A stretch of 64,000 nt of DNA, taken from assembly GCF_035645195.1 (NCBI RefSeq), contig NZ_DASQNA010000041.1, positions 248,001 through 312,000 on the forward strand, read 5' to 3'. Below, in pieces: positions 1 through 6,967 of this stretch (position 1 is the first letter of the stretch; every line of letters starts with the position of its first letter). The notes below the pieces were generated by a model. It was given only the letters and a program-made list of their open reading frames with translations. It had not been told where the DNA came from and ran no database searches. The stretch is from Paenibacillus sp. (GTDB lineage: Bacteria > Bacillota > Bacilli > Paenibacillales > YIM-B00363). The translations under genes and the position numbers were made by a program.

Positions 1-12
1 AAGACGTTAGAT
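1..12 (+). repeat. 3' end of a fifth attC site (cut by window edge)
   Basis: The bases AAGACGTTAGAT match the 3' end of attC1 (AAGACGTTAGGC at 662-673), ending in a GTT core. They mark the left border of the first complete cassette. The rest of the site lies outside the window. Confidence 0.75.
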
Positions 13-49
13 GAAATTGCTTGAAAAAGATTGAAATTTGAGGTGTCTA

Positions 50-535
50 ATGTCTAAGACTATAGTAAGGATGATTGGTAGGATTATCATCTGGGTACTT
101 AAATTAGATTTATTAATTCCCGGCGGCATAGGTTTTGGTTACCGTCCGTATTCAAATGAGGAATATAAAAGATTGGTAAGGGAACTGTTGGATAAGGATG
201 ATGAAATAGAGATAAAGATAAGCAAGGCAATTGAATCATTACAAAGCACATCAAATTTGCTAGGAGAACTAGATAATATCTTAAATGATAGGAAGGATAA
301 ATTGTCAAAAATACAAGAAGAGATTGAATCTCAATCGAAGCTTGTTAAGGATTATATGCAATTGGCTGAAATTGGGCGAAATAATGCTGAACCTATAATA
401 AATTCCATTAAAAGCTCAGTAAATGAAGGGAAAAATCTCGAACGAATTATTAATTTTATTATTAGTATTGTGTCGGGAATACTAGTTTTCCTACTGGGAT
501 TTTATTGGAAAGAAATCATCGGTTTGTTTAGTTAA
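50..535 (+). CDS. Cassette 1: coiled-coil membrane protein, function unknown
   Basis: A 161-residue protein. ATG at 50 is chosen because GAGGTG at 40-45 gives a ribosome site; the frame is open slightly upstream to a TTG at 38. Residues about 5-25 are hydrophobic (IIIWVLKLDLLIPGGIGFG). Residues about 35-130 are a charged helical stretch with heptad-like spacing, probably a coiled coil. Residues about 134-155 form a clear C-terminal membrane helix (FIISIVSGILVFLLGFYW) with a short tail. I recognise no family. It is AT-rich, the sole gene of its cassette, and ends 20 bp before attC1. Such membrane-anchored coiled-coil proteins are frequent among cassette proteins of unknown role; a defence or surface role would be speculation. 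Confidence 0.7.
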   Translation: MSKTIVRMIGRIIIWVLKLDLLIPGGIGFGYRPYSNEEYKRLVRELLDKDDEIEIKISKAIESLQSTSNLLGELDNILNDRKDKLSKIQEEIESQSKLVKDYMQLAEIGRNNAEPIINSIKSSVNEGKNLERIINFIISIVSGILVFLLGFYWKEIIGLFS

Positions 536-555
536 TCGGAGAAGCAAGCAACTTC

Positions 556-673
556 ATCTAACACCGCATTCACGCATCGGGCCAGCTACACTGGCCCTCG
601 GTAAGATCAATCGAGGGAGCGGAAGTAGCGGACAACCTCCTTCGGAGGTTCGTGAATGCAGAAGACGTTAGGC
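556..673 (+). repeat. attC site 1 (118 bp)
   Basis: R'' box ATCTAAC (556-562) fits RYYYAAC and R' box GTTAGGC (667-673) fits GTTRRRY. The outer arms GCATTCACG (566-574) and CGTGAATGC (651-659) are perfect complements. Internal hairpins include GGGCCAG/CTGGCCC near 579-597 and a CCTCC/GGAGG stem near 636-649. The site separates cassettes 1 and 2. Confidence 0.88.
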
Positions 674-712
674 GAAAGATCGAAGATTAATTTAGTCAGG
701 GCGGATTCAGTA

Positions 713-1255
713 ATGCTTGAAGAAAAACTTATAGAAATTATGCTCATGAATCCCAGATCAGTCAGAGATTTAGAAGCGGTAAAGTCATTAAAGTTAAAGA
801 ACTGGTTCATTGCGGCGGGGTATGTCCGCAATCAAGTTTGGGATTATTTACACAACAATAAAGAGACTTTAATCTTTGAGGATGTAGATATCATCTATTA
901 TGAAGCAAGTGACATTACAGAGGGAACAGACAAGAAATATGAGGAACAGCTAAGAGCCATAAATTCAAATCTAAACTGGTCAGTTAAGAATCAAGCAAGG
1001 ATGCACTTTAGGAATAACCATGAACCATATTTAAGTTTAGATGACGCAATGAAGCGATGGCCCGAAACAGATACAGCGGTAGGAATCAAGTTAACGGATC
1101 AGGGGAGAATCGAAGTAATCGCTCCTCATGGATTAGAGGATCTGTTTGAATTAAAGTTAAGGCAAAGTAAATATTGTGACGATCGATCTATTTTCATGAA
1201 GCGAATTTATGATAAGAAATGGTTAGATAGATGGAAACAGCTAAAGATAGTGTGA
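713..1255 (+). CDS. Cassette 2: nucleotidyltransferase family protein (NTP_transf_6/DUF925-like)
   Basis: A 180-residue protein. It carries the NTP_transf_6 signature: an N-terminal helix, the segment WFIAAGYVRNQVWDYLHN, the metal-binding-like DVDIIYY, then WSVKNQARMH, a PY.S..DA...WPET block and a C-terminal GLEDLFELKLR. The family has a nucleotidyltransferase fold but its substrate is not established. ATG at 713 is chosen because it lies inside the cassette with AGGGCGG about 10 bases upstream. An in-frame ATG at 656 lies inside the preceding attC and would give 19 more residues. It is the only gene of its cassette and ends about 20 bp before attC2. Confidence 0.8.
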   Translation: MLEEKLIEIMLMNPRSVRDLEAVKSLKLKNWFIAAGYVRNQVWDYLHNNKETLIFEDVDIIYYEASDITEGTDKKYEEQLRAINSNLNWSVKNQARMHFRNNHEPYLSLDDAMKRWPETDTAVGIKLTDQGRIEVIAPHGLEDLFELKLRQSKYCDDRSIFMKRIYDKKWLDRWKQLKIV

Positions 1256-1275
1256 TGGTAACTCAGAGATCCTTC

Positions 1276-1399
1276 ACCTAACACCGCATTCACACATCGG
1301 GCCAGCTACGCTGTCCCTCGGTCCGCAGAAGTGAGTTCGAGGAAGTGGGTGCTGCGGACAACTCCCTACGGGAGTTCATGAATGCAGAAGCCGTTATCG
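1276..1399 (+). repeat. attC site 2 (124 bp)
   Basis: R'' ACCTAAC (1276-1282) is complementary over six bases to the GTTAGG that opens cassette 2 at 667-672. R' is GTTATCG (1393-1399). The outer arms GCATTCAC and TGAATGC flank an internal structured region whose GTCCGCAG/CTGCGGAC stem (near 1321-1359) is shared with attC4. Confidence 0.87.
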
Positions 1400-1434
1400 G
1401 AAATTGCTGCAATTAAAGATAAGGAGAGAATGAT

Positions 1435-1977
1435 ATGAGAATTAACAAGAAAGTTTTTAATTATTCGAATTTGGAAAAAATACTATTCAATATAGATAGT
1501 AATACAGAAGCTTATAAGAGCCTTATCGCTGAAAGCAATTATATAAAAACTGTATATGAGAAATTACCGTTAAATGAATTAAAGATAATACTAACACATA
1601 TAAATGCTGGAATCGAAGATGCAAAGAATGTAGATAAAGTGTTTACCTTAGCTGCCATCGGTGTTTCATTGTTTATTGCAATTAGTTCTTTATTAAATAT
1701 ATTAAATACTACAATTTCTTTTTTTTATTTATTATTTTCTACAGGTGTAATGATGTCAGTATTAATGTTTTCTAATAAGTTTATAAAAAGAATTAAAGAG
1801 TTCAGCTATTTAAAGGAAATAATTCAGCTTGTTATTAATGAAAAAATTATGTATGAGGATTCGAAGATGGCATTAAAATCCGATAACACCGTATTCACGC
1901 ATCGGGCTGGCACCCTCGGTCGCAGACGCGGGTTCGAGGAAGCGGTTGCTGCGACAACTCCCTACCGGAGTTCGTGA
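1435..1977 (+). CDS. Cassette 3: two-helix membrane protein with attC-encoded C-terminus
   Basis: A 180-residue protein starting at ATG 1435 behind AAGGAGAG. Residues about 1-60 are soluble and helical. Residues about 66-86 and 89-109 form a hairpin of two membrane helices (FTLAAIGVSLFIAISSLLNI and FFYLLFSTGVMMSVLMF), followed by a basic cytoplasmic-type tail. No family is recognised. The reading frame does not stop before the recombination site: the last ~30 residues, from about DNTVFTHRAG to TTPYRSS, are translated from attC3. The stop at 1977 lies inside attC3, so recombination between G1989 and T1990 would not alter the protein. Very AT-rich. Confidence 0.7.
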   Translation: MRINKKVFNYSNLEKILFNIDSNTEAYKSLIAESNYIKTVYEKLPLNELKIILTHINAGIEDAKNVDKVFTLAAIGVSLFIAISSLLNILNTTISFFYLLFSTGVMMSVLMFSNKFIKRIKEFSYLKEIIQLVINEKIMYEDSKMALKSDNTVFTHRAGTLGRRRGFEEAVAATTPYRSS

Positions 1978-1995
1978 ATACGAGGAACGTTATAC
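1881..1995 (+). repeat. attC site 3 (115 bp), overlapped by the cassette 3 gene
   Basis: R'' CGATAAC (1881-1887), with the preceding C, complements GTTATCGG that opens cassette 3 at 1393-1400. R' is GTTATAC (1989-1995). Outer arms are GTATTCACG (1890-1898) and CGTGAATAC (1973-1981). Compared with attC1 both arms have changed together (GCATTCACG to GTATTCACG, CGTGAATGC to CGTGAATAC). This compensatory pair supports a selected folded structure. Confidence 0.87.
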
Positions 1996-2010
1996 GACAT
2001 AACCATTCTC

Positions 2011-2043
2011 GAAGTATGACTATACTTCTATACGTGGTAAAAT
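2011..2043 (+). promoter_or_regulatory. Candidate promoter and inverted repeat of the RT cassette
   Basis: An extended -10 (TG at 2035-2036, TAAAAT at 2038-2043) lies 40 bp before the start codon. No good -35 is visible. The inverted repeat GAAGTAT-GACT-ATACTTC (2011-2028) sits where a -35 would be and could be an operator. This suggests the cassette carries its own promoter. Confidence 0.45.
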
Positions 2044-2082
2044 ATGTATATCAACTAAGTTATCCTAGGGGGGGGTTACAAG

Positions 2083-3636
2083 GTGGAACTCATTGAGAAA
2101 ATAGAAATATCTTGGAGAAGAGTAAAAGCAGACAGAAGAACGGATTTTATTATTGGTGATTTTGAATATGAAGTATTTGATTATTATAAAAATGAATTGT
2201 TACAAGGAATTGTTGATAACATGTTGAAACAAGAAGAATATAAGCCAAAATCGTTAAGAACTATTAGAGTACCAAAAACATCCTACACAACAAGGCCCGG
2301 CTCTGTTCCTGAAATAGAAGACAGAATTTATTATCAATATTTAGTTGATGAAATAGCTGATGAAATTGAAGAGAAATTAGTCCCCGTCGAGGATAGAATA
2401 GTACATAGTTATAGATATAACAATAATAGAACATCTTCGGAAATGTTTTTAAAAGGAAGAGCCTCATACACAACGTTCGAGGGAAGAACAATTGAAATTA
2501 GTAATGATTTTAAATATGTAATAGTTACGGATGTATCTTCTTATTTCGAGAGAATTTATCATCATGAGCTGGAAAACACTTTAAGGGGTCTTGGGGCAAC
2601 ACCGACAATTGTTGAATCCCTTTGTGAGCTTTTACGAAAATGGCGGAAAGGAAATTCATACAGCATACCTCAGGGTATCTGGCCTTCTGATTATTTGGGT
2701 AACATCTATCTGGATCCTGTTGATAAATTTATGATGCGTAAAGGTTATGTGTACTGTCGCTTTGTTGATGATATACGAATTGGAGTTAATAGTTACTTAG
2801 AAGCACAAAGCGTGTTATTACTTCTTGAAGAGAAATTAGCTTCGTTAGGACTTACCCTAAATGATGCTAAAACAAAAATTATCCCTAGTGAACAGATCGA
2901 GGAGATACTATTTCCTCACAAACAGCGAATAGAAGAAATCAAGGACGAAATACGGTCAGCTAGCAATTTTTCTTTTAACCCTTATGTTGACTTTGAAGAA
3001 GAGGATGCCGATGATGAAGATGTTGATTTAACATCTGCCAGGGAATTATTTAGGGAGCAATTGAGCCTCGAATATCCCATGCCCTCAATAACTCGCTTCT
3101 GCTTAAAGCACTTAAATAATTTTCAAGATGAAGAAATTTTGGAGGATGTAATTAAAAATTTAGATAGGCTTGTAGTTGTTACACCTCAGGTAGTGGGCTA
3201 TCTATATAGTCTGTATAAAATAGCTGATGAACAGGGGAAATATTATATCAGTAGTAGTATAGCATCATTTATTAAAGACGAATTAACAAATTACGATTGG
3301 CAAATCATGTGGTTTTTGCAATTAATGAGTAAGTTTAAATCTATTGGAACCGATGAGGTCAATTCAATTCGAGAACATATCATGAACTCTAATAAGGAGA
3401 TCCACGATGCTGTTTTAATAAATGCTTTATTACTTTTAGGGAAACATGGGGACTCGGCTGACTACGAATGGATTTTAAGTTTATTTGATAAAAATTACTC
3501 TTCATGGGTTAGACAAGGGATAATATATTCGTTGAGAAATATGCCGAAAACTAAAAGAAATCATTTTTACGGCTATTGTATAGGCCAAGATACTAGAATA
3601 GATAAAGTTATAGATTTTATTAAAAAGAAATACTAA
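2083..3636 (+). CDS. Cassette 4: Abi/UG-type reverse transcriptase, probable phage-defence protein
   Basis: A 517-residue protein whose N-terminal half shows reverse-transcriptase motifs in order: RTIRVPK (59-65), catalytic Asp in VIVTDVSSYF (D150), SIPQG (194-198), the FVDD active-site box (227-230) and LTLNDAKTKI (257-266). An acidic linker near 290-312 is followed by about 200 helical residues resembling the repeat domains of abortive-infection (AbiA/AbiK) and unknown-group (UG) RTs. No maturase or endonuclease domain and no intron RNA were seen, so a group II intron RT is unlikely; no retron msr/msd or VTG motif was seen. GTG at 2083 is the start, preceded by eight consecutive G (2068-2075). 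Defence is inferred from family, not shown here. Confidence 0.8.
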   Translation: MELIEKIEISWRRVKADRRTDFIIGDFEYEVFDYYKNELLQGIVDNMLKQEEYKPKSLRTIRVPKTSYTTRPGSVPEIEDRIYYQYLVDEIADEIEEKLVPVEDRIVHSYRYNNNRTSSEMFLKGRASYTTFEGRTIEISNDFKYVIVTDVSSYFERIYHHELENTLRGLGATPTIVESLCELLRKWRKGNSYSIPQGIWPSDYLGNIYLDPVDKFMMRKGYVYCRFVDDIRIGVNSYLEAQSVLLLLEEKLASLGLTLNDAKTKIIPSEQIEEILFPHKQRIEEIKDEIRSASNFSFNPYVDFEEEDADDEDVDLTSARELFREQLSLEYPMPSITRFCLKHLNNFQDEEILEDVIKNLDRLVVVTPQVVGYLYSLYKIADEQGKYYISSSIASFIKDELTNYDWQIMWFLQLMSKFKSIGTDEVNSIREHIMNSNKEIHDAVLINALLLLGKHGDSADYEWILSLFDKNYSSWVRQGIIYSLRNMPKTKRNHFYGYCIGQDTRIDKVIDFIKKKY

Positions 3637-3703
3637 TGAAGATTTACGAACATTTTTCCTTTAATGTTCGTCTTTGAGTTGTTTCGAAGAAGTTGGTTAC
3701 GTC

Positions 3704-3832
3704 GTATAACACCGCATTCACACATCGGCCCAGCTACGCTGTCCCTCGGTCCGCAGAAGATCATTCGAGGGAGCGGGTGCTGCGGACAACCTTCTTCGGG
3801 GGTTCGTGAATGAGTAAGACGAGACGTTATAG
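3704..3832 (+). repeat. attC site 4 (129 bp), right end of the array
   Basis: R'' GTATAAC (3704-3710), extended upstream, complements the cassette 4 opening GTTATACGAC at 1989-1998. R' is GTTATAG (3826-3832). Arms GCATTCAC and GTGAATG and the internal GTCCGCAG/CTGCGGAC stem match the other sites. No downstream CTATAAC partner was found, so this is the last recognisable attC. Confidence 0.87.
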
Positions 3833-4058
3833 GAAACCTCGGAGTGTACATAGTTCAGAACTACATCGTGAAGAGTAATTCGTGAATAGTTTCGCTTCGC
3901 GTTACTAAGATTAAATCATGAACAGTTACAGCTTCACGTAGAATAAAACATTTAAATAACGAACAAACATTCTGTGTCTATTAGGATATAAATGGTAGAA
4001 TCATGAGGTACAATTGAATCTTGGGTGGGCATGGTTTCCTTCGAAAGGAGGTGAAACC

Positions 4059-4154
4059 ATGGAGTTGAAAGACGCGATAACGATCATGATCCTCTTCGCA
4101 TCCTTTGTCCTAGCTCTTTTAACATTCATCGGGAATAACTACAAGAGAAAGTAA
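4059..4154 (+). CDS. Putative holin-like small membrane toxin (31 aa)
   Basis: A 31-residue ORF with a very strong ribosome site (AAAGGAGGTGAA, 4045-4056). Its protein has a short charged N-terminus (MELKDA), one membrane helix (ITIMILFASFVLALLTFI) and a basic tail (NNYKRK). Length and pattern match the Hol_Tox family of type I toxins known from Bacillales. Such toxins are usually held in check by an antisense RNA overlapping the 3' end. A hairpin that can terminate in both directions follows directly (4154-4195), which fits that arrangement, but I cannot demonstrate the antisense RNA. It sits at the junction between the cassette array and the GC-rich chromosome. Confidence 0.7.
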   Translation: MELKDAITIMILFASFVLALLTFIGNNYKRK

Positions 4155-4195
4155 AAACCCACCCCAGGTTCACGGCCGACAGGTGGGTTTTGTGC
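4154..4195 (+). terminator. Intrinsic terminator after the small toxin gene
   Basis: Perfect 10-bp stem AAAACCCACC (4154-4163) and GGTGGGTTTT (4182-4191). The arms end in A and T runs, so it can act on both strands. Confidence 0.75.
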
Positions 4196-4302
4196 TTCTA
4201 ACCTGGAAGGGCAACCCCGATTATTTCGGTGTAGATCTGAAGGAAGGAAATGGGGCGGATCAGGTCGAACTGATTCAGGAGCAAGCCAAAGAATCTGCAT
4301 AA
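4192..4302 (+). pseudogene. Possible C-terminal remnant of a lost gene
   Basis: A frame open from within the preceding terminator to a TAA at 4300-4302 reads LTWKGNPDYFGVDLKEGNGADQVELIQEQAKESA. It looks protein-like but has no start or ribosome site and I recognise no family. It may be the tail of a gene cut when the array or toxin segment arrived. Chance is possible. Confidence 0.25.
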
Positions 4303-4313
4303 GGAGCACACCA

Positions 4314-5660
4314 TTGAAATCTCGCACCCCACGTATAGCTGGTCGCGCCGCCGTCGTTGGCGGTAGCATTGCCGGGATGCTGGCCGCAAGAGTGCTGGCC
4401 GATGCGTTCGAAGAGGTCGTCGTAATTGAAGCCGACGAACTGCCCGAAGGCGTCGAGCCGCGGAAACGGACGCCCCAGGCGAATCATTCGCACGTGCTGC
4501 TCCAGCGGGGGCAGACGATCTTGGAAAAGCTGTTTCCGGGCCTGATCCAGCAATGTATCGATGCCGGCAGCGTCACGTCGGATTTTACCCGCGATCTCCG
4601 ATGGTTCCATTTCGGACAATGGAAGCCGCGTTTCACCAGCGGTATTCGCGTCGTGCAGCAGACGCGCCCGTTCCTCGAGCATCATATTCGCGGACGGCTC
4701 AAGCTATACGGTAATATCCAATTCCTACCCAAAACGAAGGCGGCGGGACTGATCCTGTCCCCGGACGGCAGCCGGGTAGAAGGGCTGAAACTACAATCCG
4801 CGGACGGACAAGCGCTGCCGGATTTGCTCTGCGAACTGACGGTCGACGCTGGAGGGGCTGGGTCGCCGTGTATGCACTGGATTTCGCCCCAGCCCGCCGA
4901 GGAATCGCTACCTATCGATTTGTTTTACGCGACCCGGTTTTACCGCGATCCGGAAGAGAACAATCGGGATTGGACGAATTTAATGATCTCCGCGCGGCTG
5001 CCGAATCAACCGTATGCCGGCGTCGTGCTGTCGTTTGAGAACGGCCTCATGGGGGTTACGTTAGGCGGGTACAAGAAGGAGCCTCCGAAAACCGCCGAAG
5101 CATTCGCCGCCATCGCGGCGTCCTTGCCGCAGCCGGATATTTCCCGGTTTCTTCAACGGGCCGAGCCGGTCAGCAACATGCACGTGTACCGGATTCCGTC
5201 TCAAACTCGGAAACGTCTCGTCCCCGGCACGCTGCCACGGCGGCTCCTGCCGATCGGGGATGCGTACTGCCGGTTCGATCCCCTCTACGGGCAGGGCATG
5301 TCGGTCGCCGCGATCGAAGCCGATCGTCTATACGAGCTCCTACAAGGCGGCGAAGCCGATATCGACAGCGTGGTAAACCAATACCTGACGGCGTTGCCGA
5401 CGCTGACGCAGGAGCCGTGGGACATGGCGCTGACAGAAGCGCTTCGCCACCCAGAAATTGCAGCCAGCCAAGACGTATCGTTCGTGATGAAGCTGATGCA
5501 GCGGCTCACCGAGCGCATCTACGCCGCATCGGCGCGGAACGAGGACGTTTACCTCGCGCTCGCGCAGGCGATGAATTTGACCGCGTCGTCGCGCATCTTT
5601 TTCCGGCCATCATTATTAGGTACAATCATGACGACACGTCCGAACAAAGGAAAACGCTAG
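4314..5660 (+). CDS. FAD-dependent oxidoreductase (aromatic-hydroxylase/epoxidase-like)
   Basis: A 448-residue flavoprotein. The N-terminal dinucleotide-binding motif is AAVVGGSIAGMLAARVLAD (about 12-30), followed by VVVIEAD for the ribose. The second FAD motif is RLLPIGDAYCRFDPLYGQGMSVAAIEA (about 306-332), typical of the UbiH/phenol-hydroxylase-like fold. Substrate unknown. The start is a TTG at 4314, chosen for AAGGAG at 4301-4306; no better start was seen nearby. It is GC-rich and is the first ordinary chromosomal gene right of the array. The DUF1904 gene follows 15 bp downstream, probably in one transcript. Confidence 0.8.
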   Translation: MKSRTPRIAGRAAVVGGSIAGMLAARVLADAFEEVVVIEADELPEGVEPRKRTPQANHSHVLLQRGQTILEKLFPGLIQQCIDAGSVTSDFTRDLRWFHFGQWKPRFTSGIRVVQQTRPFLEHHIRGRLKLYGNIQFLPKTKAAGLILSPDGSRVEGLKLQSADGQALPDLLCELTVDAGGAGSPCMHWISPQPAEESLPIDLFYATRFYRDPEENNRDWTNLMISARLPNQPYAGVVLSFENGLMGVTLGGYKKEPPKTAEAFAAIAASLPQPDISRFLQRAEPVSNMHVYRIPSQTRKRLVPGTLPRRLLPIGDAYCRFDPLYGQGMSVAAIEADRLYELLQGGEADIDSVVNQYLTALPTLTQEPWDMALTEALRHPEIAASQDVSFVMKLMQRLTERIYAASARNEDVYLALAQAMNLTASSRIFFRPSLLGTIMTTRPNKGKR

Positions 5661-5675
5661 GAGGAACAACAAGAC

Positions 5676-6008
5676 ATGCCGCAATTAATAACGAAAGGGA
5701 TCCCCGTCGAAGCGATGCGGAGCGTCAGCGCCGCTTTGGTGGAGGAGCTCGCGAGCATTTGCGAATGCGGGACGGACAATTTCACGATCGACTGTCTCGC
5801 GGTCGAGTCCGTATTCGACGGGAAGCGGGTCGACACGTACCCGTTCATCGAGGTTGCGTGGTTCGACCGCGGCCGCAGCGTGCGAGATCGGTTCGCGGAG
5901 GCGGTGTACCGCCATGTCCGCCAGGCGGGCGTCCCGGAGCTGGAAGTCGCTTTCAAAACGTACACGGAAGACGCGTATTACATCAACGGGGTGAGCTGCG
6001 ACGCATGA
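5676..6008 (+). CDS. DUF1904 family protein
   Basis: A 110-residue soluble protein beginning MPQLITKGIPVEAMRSVS and containing IEVAWFDRGRSVRDRFAEAV and VAFKTYTEDAYYINGVS, the layout of the DUF1904 family (tautomerase-like fold, function not established). The start ATG at 5676 has GGAGGAAC about 9 bases upstream. It lies 15 bp after the FAD oxidoreductase gene and is likely cotranscribed. Confidence 0.75.
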   Translation: MPQLITKGIPVEAMRSVSAALVEELASICECGTDNFTIDCLAVESVFDGKRVDTYPFIEVAWFDRGRSVRDRFAEAVYRHVRQAGVPELEVAFKTYTEDAYYINGVSCDA

Positions 6009-6127
6009 AATTCGTCGGATAAGCTTCCGTTTTTGTCGGAAGTTTACCCATCGATCGCATTGACCGCTCGTCCGTATTCAAGTACTTTGGTTAAGGGAAC
6101 AAGAGAACGACGAAAGGGTGGAGGAGC

Positions 6128-6955
6128 ATGACGGTTGGCGTTTTGGCGCATTTGTTCGGCTGTTTGCCGGTTCACACGCTGGCGGAGCAAGTATCGGCGA
6201 AAGGGTTCCGGCACGTGCAGCTGGCGTTATGGAAAGCGATCGACGGCTACGATTTCACGAAGCCCGGCAAGCTGAGCCCGGGTCTCGCGTCGATGATCGG
6301 GGAGGCGTTCGACAAACAGGGCGTGTCAATCTCCGTGCTTGGCTGCTACGTACACTTATACGATCGGAACGAAGAGCAGCGCCGGACGAACATCGAGCGC
6401 TTCAAGGAGCTGCTGCGGCATGCGCGTTCGTTCGGCTGCAGCATCGTCGCCGCGGAGACGGGGACGAATCCGGGCGGGGATTACAATGAACAAGATTGGG
6501 CTACCATGCGGAACACGCTGCGGGAGCTGGCCGAAGAGGCGGAACGCTGGGGCGTGTACGTCGGGATGGAAGCGGCGAACGGCCATTTGATCGGCACCGC
6601 GCCCGAGCTGAGACGCATGCTGGACGAAGTGCCGTCGTCGAATATCGGCGTCGTGCTCGATCCGGGCAACTTGCTCAAGACCAGCAACTTCGAGAAGCAG
6701 AACGACGTCATCGAGGAAGCGTTCAGCTTGCTGGGGGAACGCGTCATCGCGGCGCATGCGAAGGACCGGACGCTCAACGAGCAAGGGGAGCTGGTTACGG
6801 TACCGGCCGGCTTCGGGCAAATGAACTACGAACTGTACATGAAGCTGCTCAACCAGTATAAGCCGGGCGTCCAGATCATCATGGAAGAAGCGAAGCCGGA
6901 TCAGATGGCTTTCTCCAAACAATATATCGAAAACATTCGGCAAAACGCCGTATAG
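6128..6955 (+). CDS. Sugar phosphate isomerase/epimerase (xylose isomerase-like TIM barrel)
   Basis: A 275-residue protein of the AP endonuclease 2/xylose isomerase-like fold. Metal-ligand segments are visible: AAETGTNPGG (Glu near 120), VGMEAANGHL (Glu near 154), VVLDPGNLL (Asp near 184), AHAKDR (His near 215) and IIMEEAKPD (Glu near 255). Members isomerise or epimerise sugars, inositols or keto acids; the substrate cannot be told. GTGGAGGAGC supplies the ribosome site for ATG 6128. It is convergent with the response-regulator gene and shares a terminator with it. Confidence 0.8.
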   Translation: MTVGVLAHLFGCLPVHTLAEQVSAKGFRHVQLALWKAIDGYDFTKPGKLSPGLASMIGEAFDKQGVSISVLGCYVHLYDRNEEQRRTNIERFKELLRHARSFGCSIVAAETGTNPGGDYNEQDWATMRNTLRELAEEAERWGVYVGMEAANGHLIGTAPELRRMLDEVPSSNIGVVLDPGNLLKTSNFEKQNDVIEEAFSLLGERVIAAHAKDRTLNEQGELVTVPAGFGQMNYELYMKLLNQYKPGVQIIMEEAKPDQMAFSKQYIENIRQNAV

Positions 6956-6967
6956 CATACGGCCCTG

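Larger units (their letters stand above)
1..3832 (+). mobile_element. Integron-type gene cassette array (no integrase in window)
   Basis: Four complete cassettes and the end of a fifth attC lie head to tail, all on the plus strand. Each cassette is one gene followed by an imperfect inverted repeat of 115-129 bp. Predicted cassettes are 7-667, 668-1393, 1394-1989 and 1990-3826, cutting between G and TT of each GTT core. The first bases of every cassette are complementary to the R'' box of its own attC (for example GTTAGATGAA at 6-15 against TTCATCTAAC at 553-562), the signature of excision and integration as circles. The array is AT-rich while the chromosome to its right is GC-rich. All attC sites lie 3' of their genes, so an integrase, if present, would be left of position 1. 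Without one this would be called a CALIN (attC cluster lacking an integrase). Confidence 0.88.

Noticed and set aside
656-712. Upstream ATG at 656 for the cassette 2 gene
   Set aside because: It lies inside the preceding cassette's attC, so it would not travel with the gene, and it has no ribosome site. ATG 713 is used.
1990-3636. Retron
   Set aside because: No msr/msd-like inverted structure upstream beyond a 7-bp inverted repeat, and no retron VTG or NAxxH signatures in the protein.
1990-3832. Group IIC-attC intron explanation for the reverse transcriptase
   Set aside because: No maturase (X) or endonuclease domain and no intron RNA ends are visible, the gene is in the same orientation as the cassettes, and the cassette borders fit attC recombination exactly.
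556-3832. The repeats as transcription terminators, REP elements or MITEs
   Set aside because: They lack terminal target duplications and T-runs, and cassette starts complement their own R'' boxes, which those explanations do not predict.
3833-3950. A further degenerate attC near 3880-3925 (GTGAATAG, GCGTTACT)
   Set aside because: No R''/R' pair complementary to the GTTATAGG cassette start was found; the resemblance is limited to short GTGAA words.
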